From the NCBI GenBank assembly GCA_030428255.1, contig JAUIBT010000032.1, positions 1 to 33,799 of the forward strand: a stretch of DNA of 33,799 nt, given 5' to 3'. Source of the DNA: Alphaproteobacteria bacterium. GTDB lineage: Bacteria; Pseudomonadota; Alphaproteobacteria; UBA7985; JAUIBT01. Positions within the stretch are counted from its first letter, which is position 1, and each line of letters opens with the position of its first letter. The notes beneath the pieces are model-generated. The model was not told where the DNA came from. It saw only the letters and a list, made by a program, of their open reading frames with translations, and did no database searches. The position numbers were made by a program, and so were the translations under genes. This document shows, piece by piece, positions 1 to 8,246 of this stretch.

Positions 1-1
1 C

Positions 2-121
2 CTTCTGCCGCGCCCCATACTCACCGCCACCTTCATATGGGACTGGTCGCGATGGCGACGCGAGCATCAAGTCGCCGCCGCCATTGCTCATCGCAAAACA
101 CGCCATAAAATGCAACTGTAG
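2..121 (+). pseudogene. possible C-terminal tail of a truncated transposase, entering from the left edge
   Basis: A frame open from the window edge ends at a TAG at 119-121. It encodes a basic tail containing WDWSRWRREHQ followed by an Ala/His/Lys/Arg-rich stretch. A Trp-Ser-x-Trp-Arg-Arg-x-His-Gln tail of this kind is seen at the C-terminus of several DDE transposases. The fragment is only 39 residues, so the family cannot be fixed and the match may be fortuitous. If real, an insertion sequence borders the left side of the inositol locus. Confidence 0.3.
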
Positions 122-388
122 TACTAGCGGCGCGCCGAGCCCGTTGGCAAGCGCCAAAACCACGCTTTGAGCGCGGCTACGGCTGGATGTTCAGCCGCCA
201 TATTGAGCAGGCTGACAAAGGCTGTGACTTTGATTTCTTGCGCCACGAATTGGGGGCCCGACCGCCGCGCCCGACATTTTCTAGCCCCGATGGCCGCTCG
301 AGCGCCAGCGAGACACCTGCGGAGACCAAGGCAACAACCAGGCGACCAAGAAGGCTGCAATCAGAAGCACCCGCGCGGCAGGCGCCGA
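122..388. other. intergenic, no recognisable gene
   Basis: GC-rich sequence between the left-edge fragment and the stop codon of the ABC ATPase gene. Short open frames exist on both strands but none has a convincing ribosome binding site or a recognisable protein sequence. No clear intrinsic terminator for the transporter operon was seen. Confidence 0.4.
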
Positions 389-1165
389 TTAGCGCGCGGT
401 CTCTTCATACTCCGGTTGCGTCTTTGCGCCGGTGATGTAGGCCACCACGTCCTGACCGTCGGTCTCTTCTTTCTTCAGATTGGCGCAAATGCGCCCACGA
501 CGGAAGACCACAATGCGATCCACCAGATCAAAAACCTGGCGCATGTTGTGGCTGATCAGGATCAAGGGCTCGCCCGCTTCTTTCAGCGTTCGGATGATGT
601 TTTCAACCTGCAAGGTTTCTTGCACACCCAAAGCCGCGGTCGGTTCATCCATGATTGTCAGACGCGACCGGAAAGAGGCCGTTCGCGCGATGGCCACACA
701 TTGGCGCTGGCCGCCCGACATGTTGCGGATGGCATTGTTAATGTTTGGGATTTTGACCGCGGTTTTCTGAAGACCGGCCAAGGTCGCATCACGCATGCCC
801 TTGTAGTCCAGAAAACGGAACGGTCCCAGCCAATCCCATTTGGTCAGCTCGCGGCCCAAGAAGATGTTGTCCGGAACGTCTAGGTCATCGGCCAAAGCCA
901 GTGTCTGAAACACGGTTTCTATCCCGGCTTCCCGGGCGTCCAAAGGGCCCGCAAAGTGAACGGGTTTGCCTTCAAACAAGATGTCACCACGTGTGCGCTG
1001 CTCAACGCCAGTGATTTGGCGCACGAAGGTTGACTTACCAGCGCCGTTATCGCCCATGATGGCGACGTGCTCGCCTTTCTTCAGCGTAAAGTCGGCCCCT
1101 TCCAGCGCATGGACGCCGCCATAGTGCTTTGTCAGATCACGGGTTTCCAGAATGATATCGCTCAT
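389..1165 (-). CDS. iatA: sugar ABC transporter ATP-binding protein, single-domain (probable inositol importer)
   Basis: A 258-residue cytoplasmic ATPase that would power uptake by the permease and binding protein encoded just upstream. Visible motifs are Walker A GDNGAGKST (residues 38-46), Q-loop Gln87, signature MSGGQRQ (149-155), Walker B LTIMDE (169-174) and switch His206. The start at 1165 is chosen over an in-frame upstream start at 1210 because a GGAGGGG ribosome binding site lies just before it and the motif spacing then fits the family. The gene follows the permease by 11 bp. It is a single nucleotide-binding domain, as in FrcA-type fructose systems, whereas RbsA and the inositol ATPase described in Caulobacter are about 500-residue tandem proteins, so two copies probably assemble as a homodimer. 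The inositol assignment rests on gene context; another sugar is possible. Confidence 0.88.
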   Translation of the reverse strand: MSDIILETRDLTKHYGGVHALEGADFTLKKGEHVAIMGDNGAGKSTFVRQITGVEQRTRGDILFEGKPVHFAGPLDAREAGIETVFQTLALADDLDVPDNIFLGRELTKWDWLGPFRFLDYKGMRDATLAGLQKTAVKIPNINNAIRNMSGGQRQCVAIARTASFRSRLTIMDEPTAALGVQETLQVENIIRTLKEAGEPLILISHNMRQVFDLVDRIVVFRRGRICANLKKEETDGQDVVAYITGAKTQPEYEETAR

Positions 1166-1176
1166 GTGCCCCTCCG

Positions 1177-2259
1177 CTATGCTCTGGAACCAGCGCGCCG
1201 CTGACGCCATTGGTCCAATACAACCGCCGCAACGATGATGCCGCCCTTGACCATTTCCTGATAGAAGGCATCAAGTCTTAGGTAGGTGAATCCAGAAATG
1301 ATAACGCCGAATATCAGAGCACCAAGCACCGTACCGATAATGGAGCCACGCCCACCGGTAAGTGAAACGCCACCGATCACGGCCATGGCGATGGCATCCA
1401 GCTCGTACATGATGCCCATGCCGCTTTGGGCGGTCAGGTTCTTTGACGACAAGATGATGGCAGCGAAAGACGCCAGAATTCCTGCGATCGAATAGACAAG
1501 GATGCGATGGCGATCGACGTCGATGCCGGACATGCGCGCGGCGTCCTGGTTCGATCCGATCGCATAGGTGTGCTTGCCATAGACGGTGTAGCGCATAATG
1601 ATGTGGAACAGCACCGCCAGCATCACAAACCAGATGACCGGCATCATGCCCGAACCGATCCACGCATAGCTGTCCGTCGGGAACGAGATCGGGTTGCCGC
1701 GAGACCACCACTTAGCGACACCGCGTGCAGAAACCATCATGCCCAAGGTCGCAATAAAGGGGGGGATGCGGGTGTAGGCGATAAGGAACCCGTTTATAAA
1801 TCCTGCTATCAGACCGCAACTGAGGCCGACCAAAACTGGAATGATGACCGGCAGATCCATGGCCCAAGTGCCGAAGATGGCCTTGGGGTTTGGATGCCCG
1901 TTGACCAGGCCGGTTTGCGCAAAACTCATCGCGATCATGGCGGTTGCGCCAACAACCGAACCGGAAGACAGGTCAATTCCAGCCGTGATGATGACTTGGG
2001 TCACGCCCAGCGCGATGATGCCGATAATGGAAACTTGGAGAATAATGATCCGAAGCCGAGCTTCGTTGAAAATGGAATCAAAGCGATCATTGGTATCGAA
2101 CAAGAAGCTTTGCTGGCGCATATAGGGCATCACTTGCCCCAGACCTTCAAAAATAAGGATAATTAAAATCAGGGCGAACAGGATGTTGAGTTCGTTCGGC
2201 CAAGCCCGTTTCGATTTGTCAAACGTCAATCCGCCGATACCGTGCGCGTCGCGAGCCAT
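1177..2259 (-). CDS. iatP: sugar ABC transporter permease (probable inositol importer)
   Basis: A 360-residue polytopic inner-membrane protein of the BPD_transp_2 family (ribose/xylose/inositol-type permeases). A hydrophilic N-terminus is followed by a first membrane helix around residues 26-46 and then many further hydrophobic segments. Family-typical stretches include ITAGIDLSSGSVVGA and TGGRGSIIGTVLGALIFG. A strong GGAGG-containing ribosome binding site precedes the ATG. The gene lies between the binding-protein and ATPase genes in the usual order for this transporter type. A hairpin in the gap upstream may lower its expression relative to the binding protein. Substrate is inferred from the neighbouring iol genes. 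Confidence 0.9.
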   Translation of the reverse strand: MARDAHGIGGLTFDKSKRAWPNELNILFALILIILIFEGLGQVMPYMRQQSFLFDTNDRFDSIFNEARLRIIILQVSIIGIIALGVTQVIITAGIDLSSGSVVGATAMIAMSFAQTGLVNGHPNPKAIFGTWAMDLPVIIPVLVGLSCGLIAGFINGFLIAYTRIPPFIATLGMMVSARGVAKWWSRGNPISFPTDSYAWIGSGMMPVIWFVMLAVLFHIIMRYTVYGKHTYAIGSNQDAARMSGIDVDRHRILVYSIAGILASFAAIILSSKNLTAQSGMGIMYELDAIAMAVIGGVSLTGGRGSIIGTVLGALIFGVIISGFTYLRLDAFYQEMVKGGIIVAAVVLDQWRQRRAGSRA

Positions 2260-2310
2260 ATTGCCCCCCCTCCAATATTAAAACGATCCAACTGTCAGTA
2301 GAAAACAGTA

Positions 2311-2350
2311 GAAAACAAAAAGCGGGACAGGGCAAATGCCCCATCCCGCT
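2311..2350 (-). terminator. intercistronic hairpin with T-tract between binding protein and permease genes
   Basis: Read on the minus strand, 2350-2321 forms a stem with outer arms AGCGGGA and TCCCGCT and an inner GGGCA/TGCCC pairing around a very short loop. It is followed directly by a run of T residues (2320-2313). It sits 18 bp after the binding-protein stop codon. It looks like a leaky intrinsic terminator that leaves the binding protein more abundant than the membrane components, a common arrangement in ABC importer operons. Two mismatches interrupt the middle of the stem. Confidence 0.6.
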
Positions 2351-2367
2351 GCTTGTGCTAGTTGGGC

Positions 2368-3312
2368 TTAGTTCATGCCCAGGAAGTCGTCGATGTTCTC
2401 AGGAACAACCAGCTTGAAGGGAATGTAGACTTTCTGATCCACGTCTTCACCCTTTGACAGCGCGACAGCGGCGTTCACTGAACCAGAACCCTGGCCAAAC
2501 GCATCTTGGAAGACGGTTACATCCAAGTCACCGGCTTGCATAGCCAGCAGAGCGTCTTGGGTCGCGTCAACGCCACCGACCTGAACGTCTGCCATGTCGA
2601 TGCCCGCAGCTTTCATAGCCTGGATTGCGCCAATCGCCATTTCGTCGTTGTTGGCAATAACGAAATCAAACGCTTCACCTGCTGACAACCAGTTGGTCAT
2701 CAAGTCTTGCGCCTTGTCGCGCGACCACTCAGCGGTTTGCTCGTCGATCAGGGTCATGAAGTTACACATGTCCATGCCCATGACATCGTGAGCGTCTTTG
2801 GTGCGCTGAACGGCGGCCTGGTTAGACAATTGGCCCATCATAACGTAACCGCGTGCGCCGCCTGCTTTACCCGCGGCACGCAAGTTGCGGCAGATTTGGA
2901 AGGTTTCAAGCGTACCAGACTCGATTTCGTTTGATGCAACGAAGGCCTGGTTGTCTGGCAGGCTGTTTACGTTGATCGGCTCACGGTTAACGTAGACCAG
3001 AGGCACGCCCGCAGACGCTGCAGCGGCCGTCATCGCTTCAGTAGCCGATGTGTCCACCGCGTTAACGATGATGGCGTCAACGCCCGATGCGATGAAGTTG
3101 TTGATCTGATCCAATTGCTTAGCAACGTCATCGGTCGCGTCTTCAACCTGCAAGCTCACGCCAATATTGGCCGCGTGCTCTACCATGCCGTTACGCATAA
3201 CGGTCAGGAAGTTATCATCGAAGCGTGCGATAGACGCGCCGATGTTTTGCGCTACAGCAGCCGTTGACATGAGCGCAGTCAGGCCAACGACGGTTAGAAG
3301 TGTTCTTTTCAT
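2368..3312 (-). CDS. ibpA: periplasmic sugar-binding protein of ABC importer (probable inositol-binding protein)
   Basis: A 314-residue protein of the Peripla_BP_4 family (ribose/galactose/inositol-binding type). It starts with a clear Sec signal peptide: basic MKR, a hydrophobic core, then AVAQ with likely cleavage after Ala21. The mature part has the typical alternating Rossmann-like halves, for example FIASGVDAIIVNAVDTSA, FDFVIANNDEMAIGAIQA and VQVGGVDATQDALL. A GGAGGA ribosome binding site precedes the ATG. It is the first gene of the transporter operon, and its upstream region carries LacI-type operators. Myo-inositol is the likely ligand from the iol context, not from residue-level evidence. 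Confidence 0.88.
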   Translation of the reverse strand: MKRTLLTVVGLTALMSTAAVAQNIGASIARFDDNFLTVMRNGMVEHAANIGVSLQVEDATDDVAKQLDQINNFIASGVDAIIVNAVDTSATEAMTAAAASAGVPLVYVNREPINVNSLPDNQAFVASNEIESGTLETFQICRNLRAAGKAGGARGYVMMGQLSNQAAVQRTKDAHDVMGMDMCNFMTLIDEQTAEWSRDKAQDLMTNWLSAGEAFDFVIANNDEMAIGAIQAMKAAGIDMADVQVGGVDATQDALLAMQAGDLDVTVFQDAFGQGSGSVNAAVALSKGEDVDQKVYIPFKLVVPENIDDFLGMN

Positions 3313-3385
3313 GCTTTCCTCCTAGTTTCGAGAGGGGCACCGCCCCAGACGATTGTTCCTCGCAACAAACGAATTACATATTTTG

Positions 3386-3399
3386 TGCAACCGGTCGCC
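3386..3399. promoter_or_regulatory. LacI-type operator half-site in the transporter leader
   Basis: The sequence TGCAACCGGTCGCC preserves the left half and central CCGG of the better palindrome at 3518-3531 but has a degenerate right half. It lies 74 bp upstream of the binding-protein ATG. It may be an auxiliary site for the neighbouring LacI-family regulator. Confidence 0.4.
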
Positions 3400-3517
3400 C
3401 AAGGTTCACGAGAGCCTTGCCAGCAATGAATGCTAAGCTATAAGCCATATTAAGCTTAGGTTCCTCGTGGTTGGACGAATAATTGCCGTCAGCACCGACC
3501 TTGGTCAAGCATAATCG

Positions 3518-3531
3518 TGCAACCGGTTTCA
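3518..3531. promoter_or_regulatory. LacI-family operator upstream of the inositol transporter operon
   Basis: TGCAACCGGTTTCA is a near-perfect 14-bp palindrome (6 of 7 pairs) with the central CG typical of LacI/GalR-family operators. A near-identical sequence occurs at 8233-8246 in the other inositol promoter region. Its position just upstream of a candidate -35 element on the minus strand suits repression of the transporter operon by the LacI-family protein encoded at 3886-4914. Confidence 0.65.
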
Positions 3532-3885
3532 TTTCGTGATAGGCCGCAAGCAGAAATTGGGCTAAACTGGCTTTGAAAGGTAGAAATGCCGCTATCCAAA
3601 TAGGCAGGTGTGGATGGCTAGGTTGAGCATCACAGGGCGAATCGCGCAAGTTCTGAAACGGTCGCCGCTGTGTTGGCGGGCTGGAAGGCGGGTGTCGCTG
3701 CTGAGCCGCTGGCCAGCCATCAGGCCGCCCCGGCACCGCTAGGACTTGCCGCCAGGACTGGCGGCTAGAACTGGCCTCTAGGACTGGCCGCCGTGTTGTG
3801 TTTTGTTGCCTTGTGAAATATGCCTTTCGCCGGAAGCGACCAATGCCCTGATTGGACGAACGCCCTAGACGAGGAAACCGCGGCC

Positions 3886-4914
3886 ATGAATGTTACGCTA
3901 AAGGATGTCGCAGAACGCGCCGGGGTGTCACGCTCGGCTGTGTCGCGCACGTTTACGCCGGGCGCGTCGGTATCCGCTGCAACCCGTCGCAAGGTCGAAA
4001 AGGCGGCGCGCGAACTGTCCTACCACCCAAACGCGCTTGCAAGTTCGCTGACAACGGGGCGCACCAAGCTGATCGGCTTGGTCTCCAACAACTTTCACAA
4101 CCCCATTTTCCTTGAGGTTTTCGATCGTTTTACCCGCGGGCTACAGGATCGCGGCCTGCGGCCACTGCTGGTCAACCTGACCGATGAGACCGATCCCGAA
4201 AATTCGGTGCGCATGCTGCGGCAATACTCTGTCGATGGCGTGGTGGTGGCCTCCTCGACGCTGCCGCCGCTGTTCTCCAAGGCGTTTCGCGACGCTGGCG
4301 TTCCTGTCGTTCACTCGTTTGGGCGCCTCTCCTCGACGCCAGAAGTCCACGTTGTCGGCATTGATAACGTCGAGTGCGGGCGCATGGCCGCGCGTACCCT
4401 GCTGGCGCGCGGCTACACCAAGGTAGCCTTTTTAGGCGGCCCAGAGAGCGCCACCTCGACCCAGGACCGCTATAAGGGCTTCATGGAAGAGCTATGGGGG
4501 CGCGATGAACTGACTGTTACCAGCTCTTTTGCAGAGGCCTATTCGTTTCAAGCGGGCCGCAAAGAAATGCTGCGCCTTCTAGAAGGCAAGACCGCCGAGG
4601 CCTATTTTTGCGGTGACGACGTGCTGTCGATTGGCGTCTTGTCCGCCATCGCCGAAAGCGGCTTGTCCGTACCGAAGGACATCGGGCTGCTTGGCCTCAA
4701 CGACATGGAAATGGCGGGTTGGCAGAACATCAACTTGACGACCATCCACCAACCCATTCGCCACATCGTCAACTCGTCAATCGAGCTCATGATTACCATG
4801 TTGGGCGACCATGACCGCTATCCCGAGGCGCGCATCTTTCCGTGCAAAATCGTGGAACGCGGCACCTTGCGCCCGCTGCCTGAACCCGAAAATCCGGACG
4901 CAGCGGCGGGCTAG
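3886..4914 (+). CDS. LacI-family transcriptional regulator (probable inositol repressor)
   Basis: A 342-residue regulator with an N-terminal helix-turn-helix (TLKDVAERAGVSRSAVSR, about residues 4-21). The LacI hinge containing HPNALASSL follows around residues 48-56, and then a periplasmic-binding-protein-like effector domain (GLVSNNFHNPIF through TIHQPI). The start at 3886 is preferred over an in-frame upstream ATG at 3820 because LacI proteins begin a few residues before the first helix and a GAGGAAA site precedes it. It is divergent from the inositol transporter and convergent with the dehydrogenase operon. The matching operator-like palindromes near both inositol promoters argue that it responds to inositol or an intermediate. 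This differs from the RpiR-type IolR of rhizobia and the DeoR-type IolR of Bacillus. The specific ligand is inferred. Confidence 0.9.
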   Translation: MNVTLKDVAERAGVSRSAVSRTFTPGASVSAATRRKVEKAARELSYHPNALASSLTTGRTKLIGLVSNNFHNPIFLEVFDRFTRGLQDRGLRPLLVNLTDETDPENSVRMLRQYSVDGVVVASSTLPPLFSKAFRDAGVPVVHSFGRLSSTPEVHVVGIDNVECGRMAARTLLARGYTKVAFLGGPESATSTQDRYKGFMEELWGRDELTVTSSFAEAYSFQAGRKEMLRLLEGKTAEAYFCGDDVLSIGVLSAIAESGLSVPKDIGLLGLNDMEMAGWQNINLTTIHQPIRHIVNSSIELMITMLGDHDRYPEARIFPCKIVERGTLRPLPEPENPDAAAG

Positions 4915-5032
4915 GGCCGCCCCGTCACCTAGAGCAAGCCGCGAATGAGTAGCACTACGAATGAGCATGGACCTGCATTAGAAATCAGTCAGCTAGAGCG
5001 GAAGGGCGGTTGCAAGGCCAGGGCCCGACGCA

Positions 5033-6166
5033 CTAGCGAAACATGGGCGGACGCGCGTCCATCCATGCGCCACCGTTGTTCGCAGACGCCACAGCGACAT
5101 GCACCGCGGCCACAGAGCGCAAACCATCAGCAGCCTTGGGCAAACCATCGCGAACCTCGCCGCGAATGGCATCAGCCAGATCGCAATAAATATTGGCCAC
5201 CGCCAAAGGGAAACCCTCGGGATGCGCAATCGCGATCCGCGACAAGCGCTGAGCGTCCTCATGCAGCCCACCCTCGCCTTTCTCGATGATCTGCGTGCGC
5301 CCGCCCACCGGGGTATAGATGAGCTGGTTGGGCTGCTCTGAAGCCCAGCGCAAACCGCCGGTCTCGCCAAAGACTTGAATGTCAAAACCATGTTGGCGCC
5401 CAATCGCCACCGAGGAGGTCCAAAGCCGCCCAACAGTGCCGCCTTGCATGCGGAAATTGACCATGGCGTCATCTTCAAGCTCGCGGCTGGCGATTGTCGA
5501 AGCGAAATCGGAAGCCAGGCGCGCGACCTCATCGTCACAAATGAAGCTCGCCATGTGCAAAGCATGAATTCCACAGTCCGCGAACTGGCCGGAGACCCCG
5601 GCCATAGCCGGGTCATAGCGCCAGCGCACCCGGGGGTTATCGGCATCACTGGCATCGCCATGATGTCCGTGGCTGAAGTTTGTCACCACTAAGCGAACCT
5701 TGCCAATCTCACCCGCCCGCACCATAGCCCGCGCTTGTCGCACCATGGGATAGGCCGAATAGCAGTAGTTCACGGCGCAAATCTTGCCCGAAGCTTTGGC
5801 GACGCGCACGATCTCCTCGCCCTCTTCAACCGTCATGGTCATGGGCTTTTCGCACAAGACATTGAAGCCGGCCTCCAAGAAGGATTTGGTGATCTCAAAG
5901 TGGGTCGAATTCGGTGTTGCAACCGTGACCAAATCAATACGGTCGCTGCGGTCTTTCTCGCCCGCCAGCATCTCTTGCCAATCACCATAGGCACGGTCAG
6001 CGGCAATACCAAGCCGCTGTGCATACTCACGGCCCACATCCGCGCGATGATCCAGCGCACCAGCCGCCAGCGTGAACTGGCCGTCCGCCTGGGCGCCCAA
6101 GCGGTGGGCTGGCCCAATTTGGCTTCCTTCACCACCGCCGATCATACCCCATTTTAGCTTTGCCAT
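5033..6166 (-). CDS. Gfo/Idh/MocA-family NAD(P)-dependent oxidoreductase, probable inositol-isomer dehydrogenase
   Basis: A 377-residue cytoplasmic oxidoreductase with an N-terminal Rossmann fold (GMIGGGEGSQIG, residues 7-18). The family EKP signature contains the catalytic lysine (E106-K107-P108). In the second domain, ADCGIHALH places Asp197 and His201 at the positions usually involved in catalysis. It is the last gene of a three-gene operon with an IolE-like enzyme and another dehydrogenase, 12 bp after the iolE stop, with a GGAA ribosome binding site. Such paralogues next to iol genes usually oxidise scyllo- or D-chiro-inositol, or interconvert inosose isomers, feeding the main pathway. 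Which isomer cannot be read from the sequence; an oxidoreductase for another sugar is possible. Confidence 0.85.
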   Translation of the reverse strand: MAKLKWGMIGGGEGSQIGPAHRLGAQADGQFTLAAGALDHRADVGREYAQRLGIAADRAYGDWQEMLAGEKDRSDRIDLVTVATPNSTHFEITKSFLEAGFNVLCEKPMTMTVEEGEEIVRVAKASGKICAVNYCYSAYPMVRQARAMVRAGEIGKVRLVVTNFSHGHHGDASDADNPRVRWRYDPAMAGVSGQFADCGIHALHMASFICDDEVARLASDFASTIASRELEDDAMVNFRMQGGTVGRLWTSSVAIGRQHGFDIQVFGETGGLRWASEQPNQLIYTPVGGRTQIIEKGEGGLHEDAQRLSRIAIAHPEGFPLAVANIYCDLADAIRGEVRDGLPKAADGLRSVAAVHVAVASANNGGAWMDARPPMFR

Positions 6167-6178
6167 GGTCCGATTTCC

Positions 6179-7072
6179 TTAGTTGAAGCCAATGGATTCC
6201 AGGTATTCGCGATTCTTGCGCGCATCCCCAACCGGGTCTGGATCAAGCAAGGGGTCGCAATCCTGTTCAACCGTACACCAGCCTTCAAAGCCCGCCTCAT
6301 TCAGCACTTGCCGCACGGCGGGAAAATCCACGTCGCCCTGGCCCAGATTGCAGAATATGCCCTGCCCACAGGCATCATAAAACCCGGTGCGTTTTTCAAT
6401 GACCTCCGCTTTGACGCTGGGGTCTATATCTTTGAAATGCATGTAGGAGATGCGATCCATGTGCCGCTTCATAAAGGCAACCGGATCAAATCCAGCATAG
6501 GAATGGTGCCCCGTATCGAAGCAAATCTTTAGAATCTTTTCATCAACCTCGTCCAACAGGCGTTCCAGCTCGGGCTCGAAGTCCATAAAGCCAGCTGCAT
6601 GAGCGTGAATACCAACGGTCAAGCCGTACTCCTCAGCGCCCAACTTGGCGACGGTCGCGATGCGATCGCGGAAGGCTGCCCACTCCGCCTTGTCCATTTG
6701 CACCGCCTCGTCTGCACGGCCAGCCGTCGGTGCCCGCCGCGACGAGATGGAGTCGATCAGCACCAAATGCTGCGCGCCATGCGCTGACAGCGCCTTACAG
6801 GTGCGCAAGGCGCCATCCATGACATCATCCCAAGCTTCAGGATCATGGAACGGGCGAAAGACAACGCCGCCGATCAGCTCCAGACTATGAGCGCTTAGGG
6901 CGTCGCCCAGAATTGCAGGGTCTTCGGGCATGAAGCCGACCGGTCCCAACTCAATGCCGTTATAGCCCGCCTCGGCGCACTGTTGCAGCACAGCCTCCCA
7001 GGCAGGATTACGTGGATCGATTGCGAATTCGACCCCCCAGCTACAGGGGGCATTTCCAATGCGTATTGTCAT
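6179..7072 (-). CDS. iolE: inosose dehydratase / sugar phosphate isomerase-epimerase family (IolE-like)
   Basis: A 297-residue TIM-barrel protein of the AP-endonuclease-2/xylose-isomerase-like family. Expected role: dehydration of scyllo-inosose (2-keto-myo-inositol) to 3D-trihydroxycyclohexane-1,2-dione (EC 4.2.1.44), the step before IolD. Recognisable segments are GNAPCSWGVEF at the N-terminus, GYNGIELGPVGF, a metal-site ICFDTGHHSYAG, YMHFKDID, and the C-terminal EGWCTVEQDCDP, which resembles IolE C-termini (GWIVVEAEQDP-type). Length matches IolE. An IolI-like isomerase is the alternative because the families are related, but no other IolE candidate exists in the window. It is flanked closely by two Gfo/Idh/MocA dehydrogenases on the same strand. 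The ribosome binding site is weak. Confidence 0.8.
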   Translation of the reverse strand: MTIRIGNAPCSWGVEFAIDPRNPAWEAVLQQCAEAGYNGIELGPVGFMPEDPAILGDALSAHSLELIGGVVFRPFHDPEAWDDVMDGALRTCKALSAHGAQHLVLIDSISSRRAPTAGRADEAVQMDKAEWAAFRDRIATVAKLGAEEYGLTVGIHAHAAGFMDFEPELERLLDEVDEKILKICFDTGHHSYAGFDPVAFMKRHMDRISYMHFKDIDPSVKAEVIEKRTGFYDACGQGIFCNLGQGDVDFPAVRQVLNEAGFEGWCTVEQDCDPLLDPDPVGDARKNREYLESIGFN

Positions 7073-7104
7073 CTAGAGCGCTCTTTTAAAAGGACAAATG
7101 GTTG

Positions 7105-8208
7105 TTAGAAGTCGCGGACATCGACCCAAGCCTTGGATCGGCTTGACGCCATGGCTGCCGCAATGATTTGATTGACCGCCATGCCATCTCGAAACGTTGG
7201 CCACACGTCGCTACCGGTTTCAATAGCCTGCAAGAAGTCGCGGGCTTCAATGGCGATCGTATCTTGGAATCCTGTACCATGGCCCGGCCCTTGGCAAAAC
7301 GGTAGGTAATCTGGGTGCTCTGGCCCGGTCAAGATCTTGCGAAAGCCGCGCTCGGCCTCCTTGCCGTCCATGCGATACAGCCAAATGGCGTTCTGGTCTT
7401 CTTGGTCAAAGCGAATGGCGCCCTTCGTGCCCGAGATTTCGTAGGCGTAGCCCATTTTGCGCCCAGTCGAGATGCGACTGAAATAGATTTGCCCCATGAT
7501 TCCGCGCGCGAACCGCACCATCATTTGGCCGTGGTCATCATTGGTCACTTGCCCGCCGGGCCGGTCGGCGTGAACCGTCTCAACTTCGGCCACCAAACGC
7601 TCGATAGGCCCCAGCAAGGCGAGTGCCGCGTTAATCATGTGCGGGGCCAAGTCACCCATGGTCCCGTTGGCATCGCCCTGCCCGCGCCAACCGGCGGGCA
7701 GCTTGGGATCAGCATAAAAATCTTCGGTATGCTCGCCGCGGAACCAGGTCACATCGCCAATTTCGCCATCTTCAATAAGCTTGCGCGCAAACTGGCTGGC
7801 TGGGCAGCGGATATAATTGAAGCCGATCATGTTGGTACAGCCCGCAGCTTCAGCCGCTGCCACCATCGCGCGGCTATCTTCCAGCGAAGCGCCCAAAGGC
7901 TTTTCACACAGCACAGGTTTGCCAAGCGCGAATGCGGCCTCAGCAATAGCACGGTGGGTGGTCTGCGGCGTTGCGATCACAATCGCCTCGACGCGCGGAT
8001 CTTCAACCAGTTGCCGCCAATCGCTGGTCGCGCGCGCAAAACCATAAGCCGCCCGATAGCGTTCAGCGCTCTCGGGCGTTGTTGCGCAAGTCATTTCCAG
8101 CCGCGGCCGCAACTTGGTGTTAAAGATGGCCCCGACCGATGCCATGGCTACGGAATGAGCTTTGCCCATATAGCCGCCGCCCAAAATGCCAATGCCGATT
8201 TCAGTCAT
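7105..8208 (-). CDS. Gfo/Idh/MocA-family oxidoreductase, probable inositol dehydrogenase paralogue
   Basis: A 367-residue NAD(P)-binding oxidoreductase. The glycine-rich loop GILGGGYMGKAH lies at residues 7-18, the CEKP signature with the catalytic Lys at 101-104, and the downstream GDLAPHMINAA supplies the Asp/His pair of the family. The start at 8208 is chosen because it directly precedes the Rossmann strand and has a GGAG-containing site; the frame could be extended upstream to 8247, but that would run through the operator-like palindrome. It is the first gene of the minus-strand iol operon, divergent from iolD. Likely substrates are inositol isomers or a keto-inositol. It is one of three dehydrogenases of this family in the locus, so at least two are accessory to the canonical IolG at 12877. 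Confidence 0.85.
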   Translation of the reverse strand: MTEIGIGILGGGYMGKAHSVAMASVGAIFNTKLRPRLEMTCATTPESAERYRAAYGFARATSDWRQLVEDPRVEAIVIATPQTTHRAIAEAAFALGKPVLCEKPLGASLEDSRAMVAAAEAAGCTNMIGFNYIRCPASQFARKLIEDGEIGDVTWFRGEHTEDFYADPKLPAGWRGQGDANGTMGDLAPHMINAALALLGPIERLVAEVETVHADRPGGQVTNDDHGQMMVRFARGIMGQIYFSRISTGRKMGYAYEISGTKGAIRFDQEDQNAIWLYRMDGKEAERGFRKILTGPEHPDYLPFCQGPGHGTGFQDTIAIEARDFLQAIETGSDVWPTFRDGMAVNQIIAAAMASSRSKAWVDVRDF

Positions 8209-8232
8209 GCCTCGCTCCTGGAAAATAGTGTT

Positions 8233-8246
8233 TGCAACCGATTTCA
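8233..8246. promoter_or_regulatory. LacI-family operator in the divergent iol promoter region
   Basis: TGCAACCGATTTCA differs at one base from the operator-like palindrome at 3518-3531. It sits 24 bp upstream of the minus-strand dehydrogenase ATG and about 110 bp upstream of iolD. A LacI-type repressor bound here would block the minus-strand operon directly and could affect iolD transcription as well. Confidence 0.65.

Larger units (their letters stand above)
3313..3885. other. regulatory intergenic region between divergent transporter operon and lacI-family gene
   Basis: A 573-bp region without a supported gene. It holds two LacI-type operator-like sequences (3386-3399 and 3518-3531). A TTGACC element on the minus strand at 3503-3508 could be a -35 box for the transporter operon. 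A small inverted repeat, CTAAGCT (3433-3439) with AGCTTAG (3453-3459), would lie in the transporter leader. The part nearer the regulator gene is GC-rich, with repeated ggcggc/ctgg tracts and no obvious promoter. Confidence 0.5.
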
